From Sulfolobales archaeon (GTDB taxonomy: Archaea > Thermoproteota > Thermoprotei_A > Sulfolobales > Desulfurococcaceae), in NCBI GenBank assembly GCA_025059075.1, contig JANXDZ010000001.1, positions 275,971 through 339,970 on the forward strand: DNA of 64,000 nucleotides. Reading direction: 5' to 3'. Positions 8,204 through 16,781 of this stretch are shown one piece after another. Position numbers and translations under genes: made by a program. Within the stretch, counting starts at the first letter, position 1, and each line of letters opens with the position of its first letter. The notes beneath the pieces are model-generated. The model made no database searches and was not told where the DNA came from. It worked only from the letters and a program-made list of their open reading frames with translations.

Positions 8204-8213
8204 CTTATATATA
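8204..8213 (+). promoter_or_regulatory. Candidate promoter of the HPr gene
   Basis: CTTATATATA lies about 52-61 bases upstream of the HPr start. It resembles the dhaK element on the other strand (GCTTATATAC), so the two divergent promoters may be controlled together through the ATAC-N1-GTAT site at 8174-8183. Confidence 0.45.
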
Positions 8214-8264
8214 CTATTCTATCTTAACTTTAATAGCAACAGTAGCTTTATGGAGGAATGATAA

Positions 8265-8537
8265 TTGAAGACTAGTGAAGTAACTATAGTTAATAAATCG
8301 GGCCTTCACGCTAGGCCTGCCGTTAGATTTGTACAATTAGCTTCTAAGTTTAAATCGCTGATAACTGTATGCAAGGGATCTAAATGCGCTAATGCGAAGA
8401 ATATACTTCAAGTACTCTCCCTTGGAGTAGACTTTGGAGATAACATAGTTCTAGAAGTGAGTGGAGATGATGAAGGTATAGCGCTTAACCAGTTAATAGA
8501 TCTTTTAATAAACATTCTACCAAATGAGGATAAGTAG
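8265..8537 (+). CDS. ptsH: HPr-like phosphocarrier protein
   Basis: This 90-residue HPr-fold protein has the active-site signature KSGLHARPAV with H15 and R17, at exactly the classical positions. In a PTS relay it takes phosphate from enzyme I and passes it to EIIA-type proteins, here most likely DhaM. The regulatory serine 46 of Gram-positive HPr is replaced by Asn in the segment AKNILQVLSLG, so HPr-kinase control is not expected. The start is TTG 8265, with GGAGG upstream. The gene is divergent from dhaK and ends at a candidate terminator. Enzyme I, a sugar-specific EIIBC and other PTS genes are not visible, so its only local client is the dihydroxyacetone kinase. Confidence 0.9.
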   Translation: MKTSEVTIVNKSGLHARPAVRFVQLASKFKSLITVCKGSKCANAKNILQVLSLGVDFGDNIVLEVSGDDEGIALNQLIDLLINILPNEDK

Positions 8538-8551
8538 TTCAGGTATACTGT

Positions 8552-8584
8552 AAGGAGGAGTCCTTTTATTTTCTCCTTTTATTT
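8552..8584 (+). terminator. Candidate terminator after the HPr gene
   Basis: Inverted arms AAGGAG (8552-8557) and CTCCTT (8573-8578) are followed by a T-rich tail 15 bases after the stop codon. It resembles an intrinsic terminator and would isolate HPr from the ABC genes downstream. Confidence 0.45.
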
Positions 8585-8713
8585 TCTTCTATTATTTATT
8601 CTAATTCCTTTATTCAACTAAATTGTATGCATAAGAATTGTTGCGAAGGCAATGCTTTTGCTCATCGTTAACGCTTATTACATTGCAAGCAGTCATATAT
8701 GTCAGGTAGTGGT

Positions 8714-11700
8714 ATGAAGACCGTGAAGTTATTCATGAATAAAAAGATCGCTATAATGATCTTTGTCTTAGCTCTAGCTTTAAGCACTACGTACACTGCT
8801 TCAATAACCTCTGTACAAGCATATTTCTGGAACTCAATTGAACTACAAGTTGAGCAGCTGCCAGTACACCAGGACATAGTTGTTTTAAGTATTTCCAGCG
8901 GTGAAAACGCTTCAAGTAAAGTAGCTGGTTTACTAAGTAGAGAGCGCGATTTAAAGACACACGTAGTAATAGGTTATGAAGAGCTATACATTACTAAGGA
9001 TCCAATTGCAATGGACTACTCATGCGTTAATGAAACCAAAATCGAACTACCTAAAGGGTATTTAATCAGAGTAATTGCATTTAATACTAGTGTGAGAATT
9101 AAGCCAGTGCTATGGATGCCGAATGGACTGTTAATAGGTAAAGCTACGTGTATACCTCAAAACACTTCATTCTCAGGGCTTAACGTCACACTCAGCTTAT
9201 ATTATAGTGATCCTTATGGAGAGCTAAATCCTTTGCTAAACGCTATTGGGAATCCATGGTCGTGGACGCTTTCGCAGTATACTCCAACAATATTAATAGA
9301 TGCTAGCTCATGGGAGATGTTTAAAAAACCTAGCTCTATTGAACTCTACGGAGTTAGTGATACGCCAATAGATCCATTAGCTGAAGCCGACTTAAAGACA
9401 GCTGAGTCTGAGTGGATTCCTGATATCAGTTATTACCTCAGTAGGTATTCTGTGCCAAGAGATAAATGGGCTATTTACACAAATAGGCTTAATGAATTAA
9501 AGGCTGAGCATTCATCAGTGCTTTTCATTAAGTTAGTGTATGATGTAAGGAGAGTTATAACTGCATACAGTATAGATGCCTCACTAAACAATGTTGGCAG
9601 CACTCTTCTTAGAATCACTGATTTACTTATTGATGAAGGCTGCGGTGTATCCATAGTTAAGGACTATTTGGGTGACAACTTAGCTAACTCTAAGTTCATG
9701 GAGTTCTCATCGCGGTTTGCAGCTATTTCATCTACATTTCCAACGTTTATAGCTATAGCAGTTGCATCATCTATGGCTCCTTCAGCACTTCTATCATTAA
9801 TTAGGAAAGACGTAGCTCTCCTGAGAGCTAGAGGCTTTAGCATTAAGAGGGTTAGCATAGGGCTCTCTGCATCAACGGCTTCTTGGATTGCAGTAGGATT
9901 TATAGGAGGCTACTTCCTAGGCCCAGTAATTCCGAGTCTAACGCTACTGGAGAATTCACAGTATTGGGAGTTGCTTAACTTAGTGCTTGAGCCAATAAGT
10001 ATAACTGTCCTAGCAGTAATGATGGCGGCCCTCCTCTTATTATCCTTAAGAAAAGTCTCAAAGTCAATTGAGGAGGTGCAGCCCATAGAGTTATCTAATC
10101 CAACATTGATGTCTCAACTAATTACTAGAACAGGCATGAGCTGGCTAGATTGGTTTGCACTAGCCTTAGGCACGTACTTCTTTGTTAAAGTATTGGTGAA
10201 CTTCAACATATACGAATACATTGGGAAAGGAGATATGCCGCTAATCATAGTGATTCTATTAATATTGTTAATCCCTATTGATAGCTTGGCCTCGAGCTTT
10301 GGAACAATACTGTTTCCATACGGAGTAGTGAAGTTGATTACCTCCTATCCAAGGCTTCTAACGGAGTTTGTAGGAAGTATTATAAAGCCTGTCTCAGGGG
10401 AATTAAAGCACTTAGTTGTAAACTTAGTTAAGTCAAAGGTCCCCAGAATAGTGTTTACAGTCTTTTTACTGGGCTTTGCATCATCAATACTTGTTACAGG
10501 AGTAGTTGGACACTCTATTGCTACTACGGCGTTCAATGGTTTAATTGAGAGAGCCTATGGAAACCATTACTTCTACGTAAATAGCGTAAACCGGCGCGTA
10601 CTCAACGGCTCTTTAAGTATCATTAACTTATGTAATAGAGCTCTAGACTTTGCTAGTGAGATAGATGGAGCAGTTGTATTCATTATCTCGGCTCCACTAG
10701 AACTTGTGAGAATCGTAGATACGGTTGAAGCCTCATTTCCACTCAAGTATTTAGTCATAGTGGATTCATCTAGCTATTCTAAAGTATTTAATGTAGGTGA
10801 ACTACTTGAGGGGATTCAAAGATCTAAAGTTATGCTCGTTGATAGGCAGGCCAAAGAGAGAGGGATCTACGTAATTCGCAGTCCCTTAAATAGAGACATT
10901 AATTTCACCGCAGATCTTGAGAAAACAGTTGAAACCCTCCCAGGCTTAGCTGCACTAGATGCAATAGTAGCTGGTCCTCAAGCAAATTATACAATGTTTC
11001 CATCCCTTTTACCTAGCTCCATAGCAGTGATGGATGTTAGCTCACTAGAGCTTCTCTCTACTAAGTTGAGTAAGTTATTGCAGGCAACAACATCAACACA
11101 TATGTATATTACAGAAGAAACGCCGATACCATCAACCACTCCACATATTAGTCAGAGCTATGAAGAAACAGTGCTTACAGTCATTGTTGTATCAAGAAAG
11201 TATGTTGATGCTGAAGGAAGCTGGAGCATTAGAACTAGCGGCAGCCTCATACCGCAAATAAATACGATATTGTTTGGAGCAGTAATTTCTAGCTATACTC
11301 AATCAATTATAAGTGGATCAGTTCTATATGCTTCAGCACTAGCTTTCACTGGAGTAATAGTATACGCTTCAACTTATGAAAATCTACATACATATGCTCT
11401 TTTAAGAGCTAGAGGCTTTAAGAGATCTGATTCAGTTAAAATAACTATTGCAGAGTCAATCGCCCTCTCCCTTTTAGGACTTATTCCAGGAGTAGCTCTT
11501 GGCGTAATTGTTGGATTGAGAACACTCGACATAATGACTATATCGGGTGGCCTAGGGCTACTTGACTTAAAGACTGTATTAGCAGCGTATAGAGTAAGCA
11601 TAGGGATAAACTGGCTTTTCAACGTAATAGCTATATCAACTACATCCATAGCTATAGCTGTAGCAACATGCATAATGGCTGCTGTGACTTCATATAAGAG

Positions 11701-11743
11701 AATACTGAGAGAAGCAATAGCTTTACTAGGTGCCCATATATGA
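8714..11743 (+). CDS. Large FtsX/MacB-type ABC transporter permease
   Basis: This membrane protein of about 1009 residues has the FtsX-family layout seen in MacB/LolCE-like exporters, in doubled form. There is an N-terminal transmembrane helix, a long extracytoplasmic domain (roughly 35-320), a first FtsX core of several helices from about 325, a further extracytoplasmic domain (roughly 620-865), and a last three-helix FtsX core with the repeat-like sequence LLRARGFKRSDSV. The matching ALLRARGFSIKRVS motif occurs in the first core. ATG 8714 has AGGT at a spacing of 6; ATG 8699 has no such site. It is followed by its ATPase 43 bases later. Members export lipoproteins, peptides or drugs, or transmit mechanical signals; the substrate here is unknown. 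Confidence 0.8.
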   Translation: MKTVKLFMNKKIAIMIFVLALALSTTYTASITSVQAYFWNSIELQVEQLPVHQDIVVLSISSGENASSKVAGLLSRERDLKTHVVIGYEELYITKDPIAMDYSCVNETKIELPKGYLIRVIAFNTSVRIKPVLWMPNGLLIGKATCIPQNTSFSGLNVTLSLYYSDPYGELNPLLNAIGNPWSWTLSQYTPTILIDASSWEMFKKPSSIELYGVSDTPIDPLAEADLKTAESEWIPDISYYLSRYSVPRDKWAIYTNRLNELKAEHSSVLFIKLVYDVRRVITAYSIDASLNNVGSTLLRITDLLIDEGCGVSIVKDYLGDNLANSKFMEFSSRFAAISSTFPTFIAIAVASSMAPSALLSLIRKDVALLRARGFSIKRVSIGLSASTASWIAVGFIGGYFLGPVIPSLTLLENSQYWELLNLVLEPISITVLAVMMAALLLLSLRKVSKSIEEVQPIELSNPTLMSQLITRTGMSWLDWFALALGTYFFVKVLVNFNIYEYIGKGDMPLIIVILLILLIPIDSLASSFGTILFPYGVVKLITSYPRLLTEFVGSIIKPVSGELKHLVVNLVKSKVPRIVFTVFLLGFASSILVTGVVGHSIATTAFNGLIERAYGNHYFYVNSVNRRVLNGSLSIINLCNRALDFASEIDGAVVFIISAPLELVRIVDTVEASFPLKYLVIVDSSSYSKVFNVGELLEGIQRSKVMLVDRQAKERGIYVIRSPLNRDINFTADLEKTVETLPGLAALDAIVAGPQANYTMFPSLLPSSIAVMDVSSLELLSTKLSKLLQATTSTHMYITEETPIPSTTPHISQSYEETVLTVIVVSRKYVDAEGSWSIRTSGSLIPQINTILFGAVISSYTQSIISGSVLYASALAFTGVIVYASTYENLHTYALLRARGFKRSDSVKITIAESIALSLLGLIPGVALGVIVGLRTLDIMTISGGLGLLDLKTVLAAYRVSIGINWLFNVIAISTTSIAIAVATCIMAAVTSYKRILREAIALLGAHI

Positions 11744-11786
11744 CTATAATTAATGCTAGCATTAAAAAGCTAGAGGGCGACAAGCA

Positions 11787-12734
11787 TTGACTTACTTAAG
11801 AAGGGGGGAGCTATTCATCGAGGGATTCTCAAGTAAAGGCATTGACGTAGAGGCAAGGGATTTAGTGAAAATATATAAGATCGGGAGAACGATAGAAGTT
11901 CACGCCCTTAGAGGAGTAAACATTAACATTAAGGCTGGTGAAGCTGTATGCATAATGGGTCCAAGCGGTAGTGGGAAGACTACTCTACTGAACATCATTG
12001 GCGGCGTAGATAAGCCTACTGGTGGGCAAGTAGTTGTTGGCGGAGTGAGGGTTCATGAGTTAGATGAAGATAAGTTAGAGAGATATAGATTAAAGACTGT
12101 TGGATACATATTTCAGGCATTCAACTTAGTGCCTATGCTTACAGCATTAGAGAACGTTGAATTGCCCATGATTCCTCTCGGAATCCACGGGCACTCTAGG
12201 AGAAGGAGGGCGGAGTGGCTTCTTAAAGCTGTAGGCCTTGGAGACAAACTATACCATAAGCCATTTGAACTAAGTGGAGGCGAGCAACAGCGTGTAGCTA
12301 TAGCTGTAGCTCTAGCAAACGATCCGCCGTTAATTTTAGCCGACGAACCTACTGCTGAGCTAGATATAGAGAACGCCATGAGGGTGATAGACCTCTTGAT
12401 AAAGCTTTCAAAGGAGTCAGGTAAAACAGTTATAGTCTCCACTCATGATCCTAGAATAGCCATTAGAGCTGACAGAATATTGAGAATGGAAGATGGAGTA
12501 ATTAAAAGCGAGCATAAACCTGTAGAGCTAGAGGAGGGAGCTTCATTAACTAAGCTGTCGAGCTTAGCTGATGAAGTTAAGGCCAGGCTAGCTGTTGCTG
12601 AAAAACAGCTTCATGAACTGGCGGTAAAGTTAAGTAGAGGCGAGATCTCTGGAGAGCACTTCGATAAAGAGTACTTAAGGCTTAAGATACTTATTGAAGG
12701 GTATAAGGAGATCTTGGCAAGCCTAGGCCATTAG
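11787..12734 (+). CDS. ABC transporter ATP-binding protein (LolD/MacB type)
   Basis: This 315-residue ATPase has Walker A GPSGSGKTT (58-66), the ABC signature LSGGEQQR (162-169), Walker B LILADEPT (182-189) and a switch histidine in STHDP. It is closest in style to the LolD/MacB/FtsE subfamily that pairs with FtsX-type permeases, and it directly follows one. After the nucleotide-binding domain there is an extra C-terminal segment of about 75 residues (roughly 240-315), charged and predicted to be helical or coiled-coil, that typical members lack. The start is TTG 11787, with GAGGG 9 bases upstream. Its 3' end overlaps the convergent oxidoreductase gene by 44 bases. Confidence 0.88.
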   Translation: MTYLRRGELFIEGFSSKGIDVEARDLVKIYKIGRTIEVHALRGVNINIKAGEAVCIMGPSGSGKTTLLNIIGGVDKPTGGQVVVGGVRVHELDEDKLERYRLKTVGYIFQAFNLVPMLTALENVELPMIPLGIHGHSRRRRAEWLLKAVGLGDKLYHKPFELSGGEQQRVAIAVALANDPPLILADEPTAELDIENAMRVIDLLIKLSKESGKTVIVSTHDPRIAIRADRILRMEDGVIKSEHKPVELEEGASLTKLSSLADEVKARLAVAEKQLHELAVKLSRGEISGEHFDKEYLRLKILIEGYKEILASLGH

Positions 12735-14220
12735 CTATAGATCTTTCCCAATACTCCTCCATTTCCTCCTCACTTACTGTAGCCTTTAGCTTTCCAACTC
12801 TGGCTCTTTCAATTACACAGGCTTGTCTATACTCATTCCATAGAAAGTTCAATAACTCCTCCCTTTTCCTTAATAAGTGAGCGTTTGCATACCCTAGTTT
12901 TTCAGCAGCTGATATAGCTGCTACTTCCCCTTCAATAAAGGCAGTTGTTGCTTCTTCAATGCCTGCTGCATCGCCGGCTACATAGAGGCCTGGAATACTT
13001 GTCTCTAAGTACATCGTCCTTAGAGGCACTAATCCGCCTAGCTCCGGTATCCACTTCATTATACAGCCTGCTTGACTTAAAATAGTATAGTCGGGCATTA
13101 ATCCCACTGCGAGGAGAACTAAGTCTACGTTAAAGCGTTTCTCTGTGCCAGGAATAGGATTCATTTGATCATCAAATGCTTGAACTACAGCTTCTTCAAC
13201 GTGCCTACTCCCTATAGCTTTAACTATTGAATGTCCTAAGTAAATAGGTACTCCAAGCCTTACTACCTTAGCTGCGTGTACAAACCAGCCTCCGATACTT
13301 CGCGTAATTTCAACTATAGCCCTCACTTCTACACCTGCTTGGAGGAGTTGGTATGAAACTATGAGTCCTACGTTGCCTGAGCCCACCACTAAAGCTTTAT
13401 CTCCAGGCTTAACTCCATATTGATTCATTAGTGTTTGAGCTCCTCCAGCACCCATTATGCCCGGCAAGTCATTGTTTTCAAACTCAAGGCCTCTTTCCAT
13501 AGCGCCTGTACACACTATGACTGCCCTTGGCTTAAAGACTATGTTCATAGGCTTTGGATGCCTTGCTATTACTCCTACCCCTTCATGAAAAAATCCATAG
13601 GCTGTAGCATTTCTATACACTAGTATGTTTGAGGACCCCTCGATCTTCTTAGAGAGCTTTTCAGCTATTTCAAATCCTCTAACTCCTCCATAGTAATTTC
13701 TAGCACCAAAGAACTTATGGGTTTGTTTAATTAACTGACCCCCAAGGCGTGTTCCTTCATCAACTAAGGCAACTTTTACACCAAGAGTTGAGGCCGTTAG
13801 AGCTGCATGTAATCCAGCTGGACCTCCGCCAATGATTAGTAAGTCCACTGCAGCCTCAGCTTTCTCCACTTGGTCGTTGAGTAAAGGCCTTTCAGCACTT
13901 ATAAATGGTAGTTCACGCTGTCTCTCAATAAAAACTCCTTCCCTAACTGGCTCTATACAGATCCTCGTATTTGGAACTCTATCTACTGTACTTAAACAAC
14001 TGCTGCACTTTCCTATCATGCAGAAGGCTCCACGAGGCCTCTTAAACTTTGGACTCCAGCTAAATGTAGTTACTCCAATAGCATATAGTGCTGTAATAAT
14101 GCTTTCACCTTCGTATGCTTCAACTAGTCTGCCCTCGAAATTGAAAAAGATCCTTTTTCCTCTTTTAAATGAAATTATTGGGTGACTCCACATCCTTCTA
14201 TCGCTCAACCGATTCACCAA
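12691..14220 (-). CDS. [2Fe-2S]/FAD oxidoreductase, sarcosine oxidase alpha / HcnAB-like
   Basis: This is a two-part 509-residue flavoprotein. Residues 20-100 form a plant-type [2Fe-2S] domain with C67, C72, C75 and C88. From about 125 there is a two-dinucleotide-domain oxidoreductase with FAD motif IIGGGPAG (129-136), a second motif VVGSGNVG and a late GLYVAGDA motif. The combination is that of the alpha subunits of sarcosine oxidase, hydrogen-cyanide synthase and archaeal dye-linked L-proline dehydrogenases; the C-terminal glycine-cleavage-T domain of full SoxA is absent. The substrate is probably an amino or hydroxy acid, but no beta subunit is next to it. TTG 14220 is the longest start; a TTG at 14208 has GGTGA upstream and is also possible. 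Confidence 0.75.
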   Translation of the reverse strand: MVNRLSDRRMWSHPIISFKRGKRIFFNFEGRLVEAYEGESIITALYAIGVTTFSWSPKFKRPRGAFCMIGKCSSCLSTVDRVPNTRICIEPVREGVFIERQRELPFISAERPLLNDQVEKAEAAVDLLIIGGGPAGLHAALTASTLGVKVALVDEGTRLGGQLIKQTHKFFGARNYYGGVRGFEIAEKLSKKIEGSSNILVYRNATAYGFFHEGVGVIARHPKPMNIVFKPRAVIVCTGAMERGLEFENNDLPGIMGAGGAQTLMNQYGVKPGDKALVVGSGNVGLIVSYQLLQAGVEVRAIVEITRSIGGWFVHAAKVVRLGVPIYLGHSIVKAIGSRHVEEAVVQAFDDQMNPIPGTEKRFNVDLVLLAVGLMPDYTILSQAGCIMKWIPELGGLVPLRTMYLETSIPGLYVAGDAAGIEEATTAFIEGEVAAISAAEKLGYANAHLLRKREELLNFLWNEYRQACVIERARVGKLKATVSEEEMEEYWERSIANGLGLPRSPYTLQ

Positions 14221-14331
14221 GTAAGTATCGTTAAGCTTGAGAACTATTAACTACTTAACTCCACGAGTTAATAAAATAAAAGGCAAGGAAACAGTAGTTT
14301 CATTCACAGTGCATGGAGGTTGCTGCATTAA

Positions 14332-15810
14332 TTGAGGAAAGTGCTTAAGGTTTGTGGAAAGACATTGTTGTTAAGCCCAACTAGCTTAATCCACCTAGTA
14401 CTTCTAGGGGCTATACTCATTTATGCTTCCTATAGTCTTTATATGACGTCAGAGAACTTTGTTTCATATGAACTTAATAGAGGTGGTAAGGGTTATGTAT
14501 CTGATGAAGTTTGGTACGTGTCTGCAGCTAGAAACATGTTATCAGATCTATTTGGACTCAAAGTGTTTAACCCACTGGCTTGCTCAGCTACTATAATACT
14601 TAACAAGAGTTATGAACCTCTGGTAGTTAACGCATTGGCATTGAGATATAACGTTAACATCGTTGATACAAATTACAACAAGCTTAAACACGCTCTATAT
14701 GTAGAGTCACTGAACTATAGCAGCCTACATGAATTCACTAATGAGTTAGCAAGTAAGTATGGTGTTAGAGAAGTAGTCTATGGATGGAGGCTCCCCGACA
14801 ACGATGGTATAAATAACTACTTAAACACTGAACACCCCCCGCTTGGCAAATATCTAATAGCTATCTCAATAGCTTTACTTGGAGACTACCCACTGCATTG
14901 GAGAATACCCAGTGTAGTCAGCGGTGTACTAATGATACTACTTTTATACTATTTAGCATTAAACATTAGTAGAAGCCCATGGATCGCTTTACTTGCAGCT
15001 TCTCTTGCAGCAGTAGATCCTTTATTTAAAGCATTGGGCTCAATAGCGTTACTTGACATTTTTGTCGCTACTACAAGCGTTGCAGCAGCAATAGCTATAG
15101 TGGAAAGAAGGTATGTGGCTGCATCAATATTAATAGGGATCAGTGCGTCATTTAAGTTTAACGGACTCTTCACGCTCATTCCAATGATGATCATCTACTT
15201 AAGGGATTTAGTTAGAGTGAGGAGAAGCATAGATTTAGAAACTACGTATAAGTACATAGAGTGGTTATTTAAGAATGCCGCTATAATTGTATTAGTGTTC
15301 TTAATAGCTTCAGCTCCATTCATAGCTAGATACGGCTTAGGCGGATGGCTTAGAGACACTATTAATTCATTTAAGTGGCATACTTCAGAGAAGTGTCCTT
15401 CCAGTAAAGCAGGCTGCCCCACCTCGTCTTTTCCAATAGACTGGTTCATTGGTGTGAATGCCTTTACTCTCTATGTAAATCCAACTATTGTTGCAATGGG
15501 CAACTACATCTTTTGGACTGCATCCCTATGGCTATCAATACTCTTCATTCCAGCTGCAAAGACTTTTAGGAAAGTCGGATATCCATTACTTCTCTTACTA
15601 GGGACTCTCCTCGGCTACATAATGCTCTGGATCGTGGGAGGTAGAACTCAATATAGCTTTTATGCAATACATCTACTGCCATTTACATACCTTGTGTTAG
15701 CTTCAATGCTTGAAGTAATAGTGGATCGGAATTCACTTAAAGAAGTCTTTAATAAATGGCTTAGTTCACTTAGTTACTTAAGGAAGCTCATATTGACAGT
15801 GCTTACTTAG
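14332..15810 (+). CDS. Dolichyl-phosphate-mannose:protein mannosyltransferase-like membrane glycosyltransferase
   Basis: This 492-residue polytopic membrane protein is of the PMT (GT39) type. An N-terminal helix (about 12-35) leads into an extracytoplasmic loop with the acidic catalytic-type motif DEVWYVSAARN. Further on, the TEHPPLGKYLIA segment matches the HPPLGK motif of PMT enzymes. About ten more hydrophobic segments follow. Such enzymes move mannose or other sugars from a lipid-phosphate carrier to proteins or lipids on the outer membrane face, in line with archaeal S-layer glycosylation. It opens with TTG 14332 directly after an in-frame stop; a GGAGG lies about 12 bases upstream, which is rather far. 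It stands alone, converging on the aminopropyltransferase. Confidence 0.75.
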   Translation: MRKVLKVCGKTLLLSPTSLIHLVLLGAILIYASYSLYMTSENFVSYELNRGGKGYVSDEVWYVSAARNMLSDLFGLKVFNPLACSATIILNKSYEPLVVNALALRYNVNIVDTNYNKLKHALYVESLNYSSLHEFTNELASKYGVREVVYGWRLPDNDGINNYLNTEHPPLGKYLIAISIALLGDYPLHWRIPSVVSGVLMILLLYYLALNISRSPWIALLAASLAAVDPLFKALGSIALLDIFVATTSVAAAIAIVERRYVAASILIGISASFKFNGLFTLIPMMIIYLRDLVRVRRSIDLETTYKYIEWLFKNAAIIVLVFLIASAPFIARYGLGGWLRDTINSFKWHTSEKCPSSKAGCPTSSFPIDWFIGVNAFTLYVNPTIVAMGNYIFWTASLWLSILFIPAAKTFRKVGYPLLLLLGTLLGYIMLWIVGGRTQYSFYAIHLLPFTYLVLASMLEVIVDRNSLKEVFNKWLSSLSYLRKLILTVLT

Positions 15811-15815
15811 TAACT

Positions 15816-16715
15816 CTAGCTTTCTCTAGTTTTGAGGGAATGTGTTTTAGGCATTATTGCTAAAGGCTTTGTAACGGACTTATATATGAACCCAAGGTGT
15901 ATTCTTCCATTATAATAATTAGTGAATGCTCCTCTATTCTTCAGCCTATGTTCTACTTCCTCTATCGATAGATCTCGGGGATCGTGAAGCTTACTCCCAA
16001 TAACATAGTCTACTGAGTATCCTGTTACAGGGATCCATGCTTCATATTCAAGTACTATTGGGAAGACTCTCTTTAAGTTATCAACGATCCACGTGTATTC
16101 CTCTGGGAAGAAAAATGCGTTTCCAGCTTGAGTTACCAATATTCCATCATTGCTGAGCACTCTACTTACTTCTTCATAGAAATCCCTATTGTATAGCCTC
16201 TTCACTTGCTCCGATGAATAAGGGTCAGTTAAATCAATGATCGCTACATCGAATGAACTCCTTGGAGCTGAGAGAACATATTGATATCCATCGTCTATAA
16301 TTACTTCAGCTTTTTTACTAAAGAAGCTTCCCTTATGCATAGTCTCTAAGTGCTGTATAGCTGCTTCTACTAATTCACCATCTATATCAACCATCACTGC
16401 CCTCTCAACGCTTGAATGCTTTAACACCTCCCTTAATGTAGCTCCTTCGCCTCCACCTATAATTAATACTCTCCTAGGATTGGGGTGAGTAACCATAGCT
16501 GGATGCACGAGGCTCTCATGATATATGACTTCATCAGCTTCACTACTCTGTATGTATCCATCTATTATTAAGCTTCTACCGAATCCCTCTAGATCAGCTA
16601 TTATAAACTCCTGGTACTTAGTTCTCCTATGGGCTATTACATTTTTAAAAATAAATAATGTTGCAGTACAGTGAGACGTTGGCTCAAATAATATAGGTCT
16701 GCCTGCAAATGACAC
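15816..16715 (-). CDS. speE: Polyamine aminopropyltransferase (spermidine synthase family)
   Basis: This 299-residue Rossmann-fold enzyme transfers the aminopropyl group of decarboxylated S-adenosylmethionine to a polyamine acceptor. It has the decarboxylated-SAM site VLIIGGGEGATLREVLKH near residues 84-101, the acidic VDIDGELVEAA strand end and the catalytic IIDLTDPYSSEQ loop. Length and motif order are normal. Archaeal members often accept agmatine or make longer polyamines, which matter in hyperthermophiles; the acceptor cannot be told from sequence alone. The start is GTG 16715, with GGTGA 5 bases upstream. It has no operon partner. Confidence 0.9.
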   Translation of the reverse strand: MSFAGRPILFEPTSHCTATLFIFKNVIAHRRTKYQEFIIADLEGFGRSLIIDGYIQSSEADEVIYHESLVHPAMVTHPNPRRVLIIGGGEGATLREVLKHSSVERAVMVDIDGELVEAAIQHLETMHKGSFFSKKAEVIIDDGYQYVLSAPRSSFDVAIIDLTDPYSSEQVKRLYNRDFYEEVSRVLSNDGILVTQAGNAFFFPEEYTWIVDNLKRVFPIVLEYEAWIPVTGYSVDYVIGSKLHDPRDLSIEEVEHRLKNRGAFTNYYNGRIHLGFIYKSVTKPLAIMPKTHSLKTRES

Positions 16716-16781
16716 TTAACTCACCCAGTGTAGGTGGATTAAAGAGGGATAAAAAAGTAATAGTTATTTATAAAGAATTTC

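Noticed and set aside
8668..8877. Small minus-strand frame before the ABC permease
   Set aside because: No ribosome binding site and it overlaps the start of the permease, which has a good site at 8704-8707.
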